A stretch of DNA of 64,000 bases, from positions 124,001 to 188,000 of the forward strand of contig NW_022985069.1 of assembly GCF_010015585.1 (NCBI RefSeq), read 5' to 3'. Source of the DNA: Eremomyces bilateralis CBS 781.70. Lineage: Eukaryota > Ascomycota > Dothideomycetes > Eremomycetales > Eremomycetaceae. Position numbers and translations under genes: made by a program. Positions 44,757-56,380 of this stretch are shown here, piece after piece (position 1 is the stretch's first letter; each line of letters starts with the position of its first letter). The notes beneath the pieces are model-generated. The model was not told the DNA's origin and made no database searches. It saw only the letters and a program-made list of their open reading frames with translations.

Positions 44757-46629
44757 ATGGAGCCTATTGATCTCGCTCTTCGAGAGGCAGACTCTCAAGA
44801 GAATCCCAATTATGCTGAAATAGCTAGAAACTATGGAATCGACCGGTCCACCTTGTCTCGGCGTCATCGTCGTAAATCTCGATCACGACAGGATTTCAGA
44901 GACCAGAAGGCAATACTCGACAGACATCAGGAAACACACCTTATTTCCTACATCAATGACCTCTGCTACAAAGGCTTTCCACCATCTAGTGCCATGGTGC
45001 GTAATTTCGCGAGCGAAATCGCGAAATCTGAGGTCGGAAAGAATTGGGTGTCCCGATTCATCTCAAGGAACAAAGCACAACTCCACGCGCGATATCTCCA
45101 CACCGTCGACAGGAATCGTACGGCCGCTGATAAAACCAAAGACTTTCAAGAATTCTACGCGCTCCTACGCGAAAAAATCGCGCGATACGAGATCCTTCCG
45201 GAGAATACATACAATATGGATGAGAAGGGCATTCTAATCGGAATGGGAACAAAGATGAGGCGTATTATCTCCAGAAAAGCCTGGGACGCAGGAAAGGTGA
45301 AGGGGGCTACGACAGATGGAAGTCGAGAGTGGATCACGATTCTGGCATGTATCTGTGCAGATACGACATATCTTCCGCCTGCCCTAATATACCAGGCGGT
45401 TTCTGGGAACATACAGGACTCGTGGATACAGGACTTCGATACCTCTAAACATTCGGCCTTCTTTACATCGTCTCAATCAGGTTGGACGAACGAAGAGCTA
45501 GGTTTCCAGTGGCTTAGCACCGTGTTTGAGCCCCAAACGAAGCCAAAGGCGCGTCTAAGATATCGTCTTCTTTTCGTGGATGGGCATGGAAGCCATATTA
45601 ACATGAAATTCCTCGGATTCTGCGACCAGCATCGAATTCTTGTCTGTACTTTTCCTCCGCATACGACACATCGTCTTCAGCCACTTGACGTTAGTCTTTT
45701 CAGTCCCCTCGCGACGTATTACGGCCAGGAACTCGATCGCTTCATCTTCCAGAGTCAAGGACTCTGTTCTATTACGAAAAGAGACTTCTTTCGCTTGTTT
45801 TGGGCCGCCTGGGGTAAAACCATGACGAAGGATAATATTGCGAGTGGATGGGCAAAAACAGGCCTCTTTCCGCTAGATGAGCATGCTGTGTTAGGCTCAC
45901 TTATCTCNNNNNNNNNNNNNNNNNNNNNNNNNNNNNNNNNNNNNNNNNNNNNNNNNNNNNNNNNNNNNNNNNNNNNNNNNNNNNNNNNNNNNNNNNNNNN
46001 NNNNNNNNNNNNNNNNNNNNNNNNNNNNNNNNATAGCTCTCCTCCGAGGCGAAAATCAGGGCCTTAGACATGCCATTATGCACGAAAGGAGGAAGCGTAA
46101 GCGTGGCAGACCCTTATTTGAAGAGCTACGTGCTGAATCGGGTTCCAAATCACAGTTCTACAATCCTAAAAAGATCGAGCGAGCTCGTGAGCTCCAGCGA
46201 GAGAAGGATCAGGGCAAACGCGATGAGAAGGCACGGAAAGCACAGGCAAAACTGAATAAAGCACTTCAGAGGGCAGAGAATGATAGGCTACGAGCGGAAC
46301 AAGTTGCTCAACGGGCACAGGACCGTCAGATTAGGGCGGCAGAAAGAGAGGTAGAGCTTGCTCGACGTAGGGCCATTCGACAGGCTGATCGTGAAGCAAG
46401 ATCGGCACAGGCACAGCTTCTCCAAGAGTTAAAAACACCTCGAAACACCAGAAAACGAGCAAAAGAAGCCTCTCCACAGCAAATTGTACAGCCGCAGGTA
46501 ATCAGCAGCGATGTGGAGGAGCTAGATAGCGATGGAGAGGAATCTGAAGGAATGGAGACTCAGACGCGGCGAGGTCGCATTTCCCGGCCACCACGATATC
46601 TTAAGGACTTCGATTTGGGCCCTAAATAA
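44757..46629 (+). CDS. pogo/Fot1-type DDE transposase
   Basis: The start is the first ATG inside the left terminal repeat. The N-terminus has a helix-turn-helix (ALREADSQENPNYAEIARNY with GIDRSTLSRRHR) and a second CENP-B-type DNA-binding part ending GKNWVSRFISRN. The DDE catalytic domain shows NMDEKGILIGMG (first Asp), LLFVDGHGSH (second Asp) and THRLQPLDVSLFSPL (third Asp), all intact. After the gap the C-terminus reads RHAIMHERRKRKRGRPLFEE followed by a long Arg/Glu-rich coiled coil and an acidic stretch before SRPPRYLKDFDLGPK. The product would excise and insert the element at TA. The frame before and after the N run differs by one if the N count is exact, but gap lengths are often nominal, so intactness cannot be judged. 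Confidence 0.88.
45908..46032. other. Assembly gap (run of N)
   Basis: 125 consecutive N inside the transposase gene. Confidence 1.
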
Positions 46630-46743
46630 GCTTATAGTATCTCAGAATGTCATAACAACAATTTTTTCTAAATCTCTATTGTATATGGGCGCGAATGGCT
46701 GCAAAACTGAGTGCCCATCGCGAGCGCTTATGACGCGATGGAC

Positions 46744-46784
46744 CGTGCAAGGAGTGGTGCCGTGCACGTTGTGGGGAAAACCCA
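46744..46784 (-). repeat. Right terminal inverted repeat of pogo/Fot1 element
   Basis: 41 bp, exact reverse complement of the left end; followed by TA. Confidence 0.9.
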
Positions 46785-48054
46785 TACATAAGGTACTAGT
46801 GTCCTTCGCAAGTGGCCAGATGCATCCTTATAACAATAACGCTGTTGCTGCGGAGCAATATCAGACCAATACTATATGGGCCGTTCGCTGTTGTCTTGCA
46901 CGTCCTGACTCTCAAACCAGGTCAGACTCCATTTGCAACCAAACTCCATCTCTTGAAAAACTTACCATGGTAGACAATAGTAGTAATATAGTACTCTCTG
47001 GATGACTGGATCTGCCGCGCCTATGCGTATAAGCACGATCGGTACTTGGTGGTGGTAACGTCGTGATCCAGAAGGCCAAGAACCCCTCTGCAATGTTCCC
47101 CCACTGCAATGTTCCCCCACAGGTCCCAGAGAATAGCTGCTCGGCGTATCCCCCCGCTGCGCCTTGGGTATTCTCACTTTCTCAGGGATCTCCTTAACAG
47201 CAAGGCCCGTACTCCGTACCTCAACCCCTCCGAAGTATATCAACTGCCGGTCCGCGACGACAATGTCTGCAACCTCATCAACCACAGGATATCGGTCGAT
47301 ACTTCAACGGTTTCCATTTCCAAACTTTACTGGCATTGTAGATTTGAAGCGCCCGGACTCTTCATCGACATGGTCACAAAAGGCGACTCATCATTGTAAG
47401 AGGAAGCCTGAAAATAAAAGGAAAAAGAGTAGGAAACCAGTCTATCAGAAGCTTTGTCGCAAAAAGGGTATAGTATAATTAGATATCTTTCATCAAGGAG
47501 CGACATTTTTTCGTGAGTCTTTATCGTTGACTCCAACGTGTTTGCCGATACTTGTCAAGCCAAAGCGATCGCCCGTTGCACTCAGAGTCATGTCTTGTCG
47601 CGTTTGACTGCTTGCTCGTAGTGGTCGCTTTCTTCCATCTAGCCTTTGCGTAAATTTGTCTTGGGGATGGCGGTTGAAGTTGAATGCCGTCGAAGAAGTT
47701 TGAAGTGTCGTGCCGTCGGTCATATTCGCAGCTCGCGCTTTCCTCGTCGCCACATGCGCATGGGATAGCGATAGTCGGCCCAGCGGAGTAATACACATGA
47801 ATACTGTACAGAAGTGCCACATGAATGATCCGGTTCACGATGCCTCGACTCACCAGAGAGGGTGGCGTCCTCGCAGCCTTATTCTTGTAAATCATCGCAA
47901 GCTACCTCCGTGCACAATCCCTCATGGTGTCTGCTTTTTCCATTCCTTTCCGCCTCTTATCCATTCTCTTCATCCTCTGCCGCCTTTTGAAATTCATTGC
48001 AAACGCGCGTTCATGCTCTCCTGAAGTTATCCGGTTCTCGGCTGGCTTGCCAAC
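46785..48054. other. Intergenic, no gene seen
   Basis: It lies between the transposon and the next plus-strand gene. A small direct repeat CTGCAATGTTCCCCCA occurs twice in tandem at about 47091-47120. Frames on both strands are short and featureless. Confidence 0.5.
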
Positions 48055-50226
48055 ATGCCCCCCTCAAGGGGAGGTCACCCACTGGTGAGAGAAGCACTTC
48101 GACAATCACTTGAGAGGATCGTGAGGCGTCAACAAAGGCTGCGAGATGAGCAGCCAGCCGGAGATCAAAGCATACAGCAAGTCAAAGGGAAAGACAAGCA
48201 AGATGCATCATTAGCAAACCCGACAAGCCCCAAACGTGTACATTTCGATCTCAGCTCACACGAAGACCAGCCCGTTCATCCTCAGCCAGCGAGGCGTCCT
48301 CCGCCGGCGATGCGAGAACGCATCAGCTGCACCCACGGGACCTTCGTACTCAACTTTTCGTCTGCGTGTAGCGAATGTGGTCAACCGCCCGGGGCTGGCG
48401 CTGTCTTTGTCTGCTCAGAAGATGCGAACGATGAGGCCATTATGGAAGGGCGAAGGACCGGAGAGGTGTACAAAGGTATCGTCGACCCGCCTCCGGAATT
48501 GACCAGTATCGGCATCAGTCCGTGGATAGTCGAGGCGGCTGTCGCCGGCCAATATACGCAAAAGCAGCTCAATCGCATCGTGGCACAGAGACTCAATGTC
48601 ATTGAGACTTGTAGAGCCGATGAGTCGGAGGAGGTGCTGGAATATCTTGAGGAACCCCGTCAAACGCGATCTCGGTCCAACTTTCATCGGTTCAGCATTA
48701 TTCATTATTCTAAGGACGAGATGGCACAAAACGAACCGATGGATGATCGCAACACTGAACAATCGGAGAACATTACGACGATTGAACGAATCCTCGCCCG
48801 AGATGGCTCAATTGAGTCCGAGCTGAGTCGTGGTAAAGACAAAGCCCCAGTCGGTCACGGACACGAGGAACAATATTCCATGGTACCTCCGTTACGGCCG
48901 CCCCCTTGCTCATTTCGTGTCTGTGGATCGTGCGGTGGACATCATCTAGGGGAGAAAATGTTCGGTTCCATTGATGCCATTGTGAACGGTGACCATGCGC
49001 CTCTGAGTCAACACGATATCGATCAGCTGCCAGTGGCCCCGTTGGCATCTGTACTAAATCTTGGCCTTAGAACGCCGCCGAGCGCTCTTCAAACGTCCAC
49101 TGATGAATCAGGAGACCGATCATCCACCTCTGAATCCACTTCGTCGGAGAGTTTCTCGGAGGACTCCGATGAGTCTGATGAGGGGAAGGACACAAACAAC
49201 AACGACGGTGACAACGACGATGATAACGACGATGACAACGACGATGACAACGGCGATGACAACGGCGATGACAACGATAACCGACCTGGACGAAGTGAAG
49301 GCTCCAGGCACCGTAGCTCCACTGCTTCATTTGCTGTTGCTTTTCGCGCCAACTCCGCGTCTCTCATTCACATCAACAATCCCACAGGCCACCACACAAG
49401 CAGTCCTGAACTTCCATCATCGCATCCATCCGGTGATCTGAACGAAGAATCCTATCCTGCGTCTTCCCAAACATGTGAAAAAGCGCTTTCTGCTCTTGAA
49501 TTTCCTCAACTCGACATGGATCCTCTCACTCCTCGAACGCCCATAACCCCCAAGAGCACCGAGACTCCTCAAACTCCCATAACCCCTAAGGGTACGGAGA
49601 CTCCTCAACCACCCATGCCTCCGTTGCCTCCTTATGACAGTGAAGAAGACGTCGTCTGGAACCGTGCCAAGCCGGTCGAGCACAAGCGCTATTACGACAA
49701 TGGCACCTATTTCCACGGGACCTATCACAAACCTTTCAAGCTGTCCGATATCCCGCGCCGTGCTGCATCCCTCGTCGGGGTCAGTGGCGCCATGTCTCCC
49801 AAAGCCATGCTCGACCGTGCGAAAATTACCCACCCCAAGAAACCGATGGACTCTATGAATCTTCCGAATGGAACCATCCTCCACAGCGACGCACCTCCGT
49901 CCCGATCAGCCTCTCTCACTTCAAACGGAGAGGGCAGCTCCAACCCCAATCCTGAACAGGACACGAAGACCGGTCGGGCTGGTCGATCCTATACTCCGGA
50001 AAGCTTCATCGCTCGTACCGAGTCCTCCGCCGGTTCTCATCGAGGGCTTGATAGGAAGCACAGCATTAGCAGCGTTGCCTCTTCCTTGAAACGCATAGTG
50101 AGTGGAGCCAAGCGGTCTAGGTCTTTCGAAGTCGTTCGCAGAGGTGGTGGGCTGAACTCCCCTAACGCGTACCAACCTTATCAACATGATCAGTTCCCGA
50201 GAGGACGCCAAGCGAGCCATCCATGA
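48055..50226 (+). CDS. Conserved-looking fungal protein of unknown function with Cys pairs
   Basis: Single exon, 723 residues. The N-terminus is a basic helix (RQSLERIVRRQQRLRDEQ). Two short Cys groups may bind metal: CTHGTFVLNFSSACSECGQ at about residue 98, and FRVCGSCGGHH at about residue 290. Between them is a well-formed helical stretch (PWIVEAAVAGQYTQKQLNRI). A Ser/Asp/Glu-rich section contains a six-unit DxDN repeat, followed by Thr-Pro repeats (TPRTPITPKSTETPQ) and a conserved-looking block DVVWNRAKPVEHKRYYDNG. The C-tail is basic and Ser-rich. No known domain was recognised. No signal peptide or membrane span. The function cannot be inferred. Confidence 0.6.
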   Translation: MPPSRGGHPLVREALRQSLERIVRRQQRLRDEQPAGDQSIQQVKGKDKQDASLANPTSPKRVHFDLSSHEDQPVHPQPARRPPPAMRERISCTHGTFVLNFSSACSECGQPPGAGAVFVCSEDANDEAIMEGRRTGEVYKGIVDPPPELTSIGISPWIVEAAVAGQYTQKQLNRIVAQRLNVIETCRADESEEVLEYLEEPRQTRSRSNFHRFSIIHYSKDEMAQNEPMDDRNTEQSENITTIERILARDGSIESELSRGKDKAPVGHGHEEQYSMVPPLRPPPCSFRVCGSCGGHHLGEKMFGSIDAIVNGDHAPLSQHDIDQLPVAPLASVLNLGLRTPPSALQTSTDESGDRSSTSESTSSESFSEDSDESDEGKDTNNNDGDNDDDNDDDNDDDNGDDNGDDNDNRPGRSEGSRHRSSTASFAVAFRANSASLIHINNPTGHHTSSPELPSSHPSGDLNEESYPASSQTCEKALSALEFPQLDMDPLTPRTPITPKSTETPQTPITPKGTETPQPPMPPLPPYDSEEDVVWNRAKPVEHKRYYDNGTYFHGTYHKPFKLSDIPRRAASLVGVSGAMSPKAMLDRAKITHPKKPMDSMNLPNGTILHSDAPPSRSASLTSNGEGSSNPNPEQDTKTGRAGRSYTPESFIARTESSAGSHRGLDRKHSISSVASSLKRIVSGAKRSRSFEVVRRGGGLNSPNAYQPYQHDQFPRGRQASHP
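49204..49275 (+). repeat. In-frame 12 bp minisatellite, six units
   Basis: Six units of the type GACGATGACAAC encode Asp-(Asp/Gly)-Asp-Asn in the unknown protein at 48055-50226. The unit is a multiple of three, so copy-number changes keep the frame. Confidence 0.85.
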
Positions 50227-51188
50227 GCTCATGACTTCGCTAATCACCGTTGATGGACTATCACTTTTAAGGTGTCAGGCACTGGACTTCAAGTTTCGCT
50301 AATTCTAACAACACTCGCAACGCCGTGGGTTGCCCTTAGTAAGTCTATACACCGCAGCTGGGCACATTGAACGCTAATGATGCTGATGGAGGTATACACT
50401 GAGATCAAAACCATTCTAGTTCGTCATTACTGAGTCAAGGCCCTCCTTGAAGTGATGGTTTGGCCACTGATGATTAGTTGGAAGATCTTTTTCAGGCAGA
50501 TGTTTGTTCTGTGGTTTGCTCAGGGCATAGGCACTAGTGCAAATGCATCCATCTCACTTTGCACAGTTTGCACGATGCGCAGATAGCGGCAGTGCTTTGC
50601 TCAGGGATCTGGTTTGCTTTGCGCATTCAGTGCTACCACGATGGCACCGATGATGGCAAATGAGTGTGTGAGAGACTGCAAGATAAGAACGCAGTTACTA
50701 CCTTTGGCTGGAAAATGGTTTCTCGAGGAGAAGACGCACACCTCACGGTTTATGAATCATGACGGTATAGATCACGCACTCCTGTATATTAGCTACCCCC
50801 CTTTGCTTCAACCACTCCCTCCTGCCTCTGGCAGTGTCGATAAAAGTTTTCCAAATCAATTTGAATCATCCTCCCTACATAGGACAGTGACCTACGAGTG
50901 ATACAGGCACTGATCGCCAGGCAAAGAGCTCATGACGGTCTCGGGATACGGAAATTGTCTTGTATTTGGTAGCAAAACATCACTGCCCGATGTTCCCATA
51001 TAGACAGTGGCTGGCTATGATCCACGCCATTAAAAACGCCTTACCCGTTCTATTACTTTGCTCCCATGCCCTAGCCCAATGATCCGTCCCAAATCGAATA
51101 GCCATGCGTCCTCGAACTCCTGAAAAATGTAAGACATGATGCAAGCAGCTATACCCCTGCCACACCAGCCACGGACCGATCCACCCCC
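50227..51188. other. Convergent intergenic region, no gene seen
   Basis: Both flanking genes end here. Nothing recognisable. Confidence 0.5.
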
Positions 51189-54100
51189 TTAAACCCTATC
51201 CTCCGCAAAATCCAACACGTCACAATCATCCTCAAAGAACCCATCATCCTCATCGTCCCCCTCCCTGTCCGGCCTCCTCCGCCTTCTCCTCGTCGTCACC
51301 ACCACCTGCTCCACGATCTCTTCCCCCCCTTCCGTTCGCGTTACCGTCTTCTCCATCAGTCTCCCCACAGCCCCGTCCCCTCCCTCATCGTCCTCCTCCC
51401 CTCCACGCCCCCCACCGAGTGCCCGCCCCGGTATCGCGAGCTGCGTCTTCGGCAGCGGCTCACCGAACGCCCACGGCTGCGCGTCGTCAAGGTGGTGCGG
51501 GTCGGATCGGTCGGGCGACGACGACGGATCGTGCGCGTGGCTGCGGGAGAACGTGAACAGCGCGACGCGGGAGTCGGTGTGGAAGGGCTGGTAGGGCGGG
51601 TTGGTCTCGATCTCGGCAAAGGAGAGTGGGTGGCGGGTGCGTTGGGCGCGGGAACGCGGGTGGGTGGATGGGATCGGCGACTGAGGAAGGGAAGGTTTGC
51701 CCGGGGCGCGAACACGCCAGATCCCGCGTGGCTGCAGCGTCGGGGTTGGGTCACCGGCGTTACGGGCTGCGAGGATGTCGGCGACGTCGGCGGGGAAGAG
51801 GAGGTCGGGGATGAGGGAAAGGCGGAATTCCAGAGTCTTGGTTTTGGAGATCATGGAGCGCGGCTGGGAGGTTTTGCCTTTGCGCTTGGGTGGGCCTTCC
51901 TTGACGGCGTGGATGTGCACGAGGCCACCCGCGACGACGGCGAGGTAGCCGCGGTCTTTGCCGCTCAACCAGCGGACGGTGCCGGTGCAGTTGGCGCCGG
52001 TGAACGGGCGCGTGTGCAGCTTGTTGTCGCCGGCGTGATAGAGGTTGTGGACCGAGTCCGTGGCCGCGGTGAGGGACTTGCCAAAGCCGGCGGCCACGAC
52101 TTTGCCGCCTTTCGCGCCGGCCCCGGCAGCGGTCGTCATCGAGAGACCACTGATCTTCGGGATGCCGGAACCGCTGCTGAGACTTCGGCCTCGCACTGTG
52201 TCAAGCCACGGCTTGGTTGCGCCGTTGATGGCCTCGAAAGCTGAGCTCATGCGGTTTCGCGAGGACGTTGCTTCGTTAGATTCCGGCTCCTTTATTTTGG
52301 CCGTCTCGATTTCACGTTTGGTTCTTCGAGGTGGCGGCCATTGTAAGGCGCCAGCTGGCAATTCATGCACATGGATGGTGCCTTTCTCCGTCAAAAGAGC
52401 CAGTTTGTCGCCGTTGGGAGCCGACCAAACCACATCCACGACATGTGCAGGCGTCAGCCGTGTGATCCTCATAATCTGCCGAACGTGCGGCCCTGCCGCC
52501 CCCTTGTTGGCCGAAATTAATGTCTTTCCAAATGTCATCCGCATCAAATCCCAGATGAAGCTGTGCTCCCCATTGTGGCTAACCGTGAGGAGTTGGAGCC
52601 CCGTGGGCGAGAACGACAAGAAACTACACCCCTGCGGAGGCATGAACGTGGCCAGTGGCACCAAGGAGTTCTTGACTCTTGACTCTTCCGCATCGAGGAA
52701 CCTTTGCAAGTCGAAGACGGAGACTGGAGCCGGCTCGTTACTTGGATGGGGGGTTTGCGTTGACTGCGCGTGCGTTGGTGGGAAGTACTGCAGCTGCGGA
52801 TCGTGAATGGGACCGGGTGGTTGGCCATTGGGCGGACTCGGTTTATTCCAGTAGCTTTTCCATGCCTGCACACCCTGATCGCCAACCCACTGCGCTCCTT
52901 TGATGATGCCTTTAGCGACTTCCCGGGAAACCCAACCGAACATGGTATCGGCATCCGGCATGTCCACCGCGCACGTTGACGTGGCTTGTGAAGGCGCTGT
53001 ATGGCTTGAAACCCCTGGGGCGTTGGGATTCTCATCGCGAAGCAGGGCATCTCCTTTCAAGGTGAAGAGCGACGAAGACGGTGGAGAAACGACGGCGAGC
53101 CATCGCTCACTGAGTGAGAAAAGTGGCACACTATACTGTACAGCCCCATCTGGGATTTGGGCATTCGCATCGCTCACACTCGAGGCACTTGATTCTCCAC
53201 CCGGCTCGTGTTGTTGTACCGTGGTCCAAAGTTTCCCGATGCAGCGGAAAGCCTGAGACCCGTTCTCAGCCCCATTATTCGGGTAAGAGGAGAATATGAA
53301 CACTTCGCCACTTGTCCCTGAAGCGACCACGACGAATTTTCCTTTCGCGTCGATCCTCAGGTCTCCAATAGGGGGCGGTGCGAGTGGAGTACCGTCTAAA
53401 GAATACGATACCGTTGTACTTGGTGTGCTATACAAGATTGCTATGCGCTCCTGTGAGCTCAAGGAATACACCTCGACGGTGGTTTGGTATGCTGTGATAT
53501 GACCGTTTCGTCCCTCGCGCCGATCTGCCTGGCGACTTGACGAGCGAGACGGATTGGTGTGATCATCTACGTCGACGAGTGGCGAGTCCGTTCCATTCGA
53601 GGTTTCAGGGGGTATCAACGGGTTGTGCAGGATGAGTGCGACAAGCGGTCGATGGCCCTGGCATGGATCCTTGCGGAGAGTCCACGGAAGAATCTTCGCG
53701 CCGACGACTGAGCCTCGCAAGCCATGAATCTGACCGATGAGATCTATGCTCTCTCTGTCGATGCGGTACACGTCCAAGGCGCCCTCATAGCCCACAAGAA
53801 TGACATTCTCGGTGGTCGCCGAAGCCATATCCCCCGCGGTACTCAGAGTGTCGAACCCGCAGTAATACCCATTCTCGCCGGGCTGTAGACCCGTCTCTTG
53901 ACCCAGAGGCTGCCCGAAGTCGATATTGGGGGTTCCATAGAAATGAGCTTGGGGTTCATGGGGAAGCGGTGGTGCACCGTATGAGAGGCGTTGACCCGGT
54001 TGGGAGAACATGGATGCTCGGCGATCCCTACTATCAGGTCGAGGAGACAGAGACATCCGGCCTCCAAAGGTTGTGTACTGGGTGGGATGGCTGAGAGGTC

Positions 54101-54777
54101 TCATTCCCGCTTGGACGGGAGGGGAATGCGAGAAGTTGCCCCCTCCGAACGCCACGCCTTCAATGTTCATGCCTGTTCGATGTCTCGGTGGGGACGGACT
54201 GACGCTCAGCCCGCCGGCATAGCTCTGCGGGTGTCTGTTGGGGCGTACAGGGAGCGGGCTCGTCCACTCGCCTGTGTGGTTTGATGGCGATCGTGGGTTG
54301 TGCACTCCGAGCGAGCTCAGGACTGGGGGCGCCACAGGGTTAAAGCCAGCTTGAGTCAGTGGAGGAGAAGTTCGGGGTGGGCTCGGCGTTGGTTCCGGCG
54401 ATTTGGTCCTGTTAACAACTATCAGCAAGTCCGTCATGGTGACCGCAGCTGGAACGAATTGTGTACGGCAAGGTTTTGCATTCTTTTATCTTTCACGCAG
54501 TGGAGTCAAAGCAGAACAAGAGAAAGTCGCAGTGCAAAGGATTTCTCTTTGAGAATAGTATTCATGAATCGGCACATGAAGAAAGAAGGTCTTACAGCTC
54601 TCGGGGATAAATCCGAGTAACTTTCTCTCCATCTCCATCAGGTCTGCCCGACTCATCCTTCTGGACGGTTCGATCCTCGGGATTATTGTCCACCGACTGC
54701 AGTTTTGCGGCCCTTTGTTGTTGTATGTTTCCTCTCTTTTTCGATTTCCCTTGACCTTTATCAGGCGTGGATGGCAT
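51189..54777 (-). CDS. BCAS3-domain WD40 beta-propeller protein
   Basis: Two exons, 54777-54596 and 54408-51189, give 1133 residues. An internal ATG at 54437 opens the large frame, but it lies in what looks like a 187 bp intron (GTAAGA donor, AACAG acceptor). The upstream exon supplies a basic N-terminus (STPDKGQGKSKKRGNIQQQR) that joins in frame. After a Ser/Pro-rich region, propeller blades appear: FDTLSTAGDMASATTENVIL with VGYEGALDVYRID, GDLRIDAKGKFVVVASGTSG, FMPPQGCSFLSFSPTGLQLL, and VVWSAPNGDKLALLTEKGTI. The C-terminal part, FAEIETNPPYQPFHTDSRVA, is the BCAS3 signature. Human BCAS3 with PHAF1 binds phosphoinositides at autophagy sites; a comparable Atg18-like role here is inference. The C-terminus is acidic. 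Confidence 0.82.
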
Positions 54778-56380
54778 TCAAATGAGATCCGTTGGCGTTC
54801 TTTAAGGGACCGTGGGTGGAATGAGTTTGGACGTGCGTCTACCTTCCCGGAGACCAATGTTCGTGGCAGCGGTTATATAGTCGCGGACTACTCGCTGCCA
54901 CGATACAAGTACTGGGGGAAGGTCGTGACTATCTTGTCTGAGACACGGGATGTGATGCAATGCGTCAGACAGTCAGAACTCAGTCCCGTGGCTCGACTGC
55001 GCGTGCTGAGGCGCGGTGGCGCTGTGGTCGTGGTAGAACCGTTGGAAGAGCGGCGAGGAGGACTGCTCTTGATTTCCAAGAGCAGTATATGGGATGGCGA
55101 GAGTGCTCTCCAGGAACGAAGCGACGAAGCGGGGAAGCGGGTGCAGGGTAGCACTTGTTGATATCTACTCTGGTAGTACCTTGGGGTAACGTATGCAGGA
55201 GAATGTGGGATGGAGCTCAAGCAGCGGTATCGTCGTATGGGTGAGGGGTACCGTAGTCGCTGCGATGATCCAGATGTACGTAGCATACAGCTGGTGGGAG
55301 ATGACAGGGTGTAACGTGAAACACAAAGAACCGAGTATAGATGGCTTTGATGAAAGGGCTTCTGAGGTTATATGAATGTGTCAGGGCTACAATGTTAGGG
55401 AGGGGACTTGTGTGTATCTTCAGGTATGAGGTCCGGATGCGGTTGTTGGGTGTGGGGAGAGAGAACCGGAGATATGACACAGACACGTAGATTGCGGTGA
55501 CTTCTTGTGACCAAGTGGCTTGGATGTGGCCGGTAGTGGCGGGTGGCCCCCCAGCTGCCTCCCAGCTGGCACCCCCAGCCGGCGCCCTGGTCAGGTGCTG
55601 AAAGGTGGAAAGACCCTTGATGCCTTGTCGCCTGGTACTGTGACGCAGACGCAGACGTGGTCACGTGGAGGCGTCCTGCTAGCTTACGTCATCTGCATCA
55701 TATTATCACATGCTGTCCGTCGCTCCAGCAGCTCTGAGCCTCCATGTCTGACCCAGCGTAGTTTGGCCTTACTGCCTCAGGCGAATACGGACTATTTCCC
55801 GCCTCCATGCGCCCCTGGCTTTGTAACTTCGTGCTATCTCCTGATCAGTGATCCCTAAGTTAAGCCAATGGAGCACAGTTATGAACTGACAGGTTATCAT
55901 GGATACCTCAAATACTCTGGGATGTAGTTCCTTTCATATAACTTTGACTTCACGTTGATTTCCAATAAATGCAAGGCTCCCATTTTTACTCCAAAAACTG
56001 ATCACGGAGCAAGGCGCCAGCTATCCTTCAGTCAAAGTCCTACGTGGTGTCCTCGATCCAAACACCGCCGCTCTCCCCGGTGACTCGGAGGTGTGACCAA
56101 CTCGAGCAGTAGAGAGTTGAGCCAACAACTACTCCCTATTTCTTAACACTTTCAATACAGTCAACCTTCGCTATAACGCGAATATCGCTGTAGCGGTAAT
56201 CGTTATAGCGGTGGTTGACTGTAATAATTAACTAGCACCAATCAGGCTTTAAAGCCTTTAGATTTCTAATCAAACATTACTCATCGGCTGTCGCCACTCG
56301 TGCTATTCATGTAGCATATAAAAGACACCATCTGTAAGGAAGGCGGGCGGGGAGGAGGTTAAATAAAGCTTAGGGAAATA
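54778..56380. other. Intergenic region with one mini-element, otherwise no gene
   Basis: Only short frames, mostly overlapping on both strands. The pogo-type mini-element at 56158-56221 is the only structured sequence found. Confidence 0.5.
56158..56221. mobile_element. 64 bp pogo-type palindromic mini-element
   Basis: The ends are CAGTCAACC and GGTTGACTG, flanked by TA on both sides (56156-56157, 56222-56223). The arms pair over about 21 bp with two mismatches (CAGTCAACC, two bases, CGCTATAACG). Almost the whole element is arm plus a second, weaker CGCTGTAGCG-like core. CAGT-beginning ends with CGCTATAACG are typical of fungal pogo/Fot1 relatives. This differs in end sequence from the full transposon at 44667-46784, so it would depend on another transposase. 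Confidence 0.75.

Larger units (their letters stand above)
44667..46784 (+). mobile_element. pogo/Fot1-type DNA transposon with perfect terminal inverted repeats
   Basis: The left end at 44667-44707 begins TGGGTTTTCCCCACAACGTG; the right end at 46744-46784 is its exact reverse complement over 41 bp. TA dinucleotides flank both ends (44665-44666 and 46785-46786), the expected target duplication. One transposase gene fills the inside. Identical ends and an open reading frame suggest a young insertion. A 125-base run of N (45908-46032) interrupts the assembly inside the gene, perhaps because other copies confused assembly. Confidence 0.9.

Noticed and set aside
51492-52244. Plus-strand 250-codon frame opposite the BCAS3/WD40 gene
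   Set aside because: A by-product of GC-rich codon use on the minus strand; Gly/Val/Arg-rich without domains.
54435-54437. ATG at 54437 as the start of the BCAS3/WD40 gene
   Set aside because: It falls inside a likely intron; the upstream exon with a GTAAGA donor joins in frame and gives a family-like basic N-terminus.
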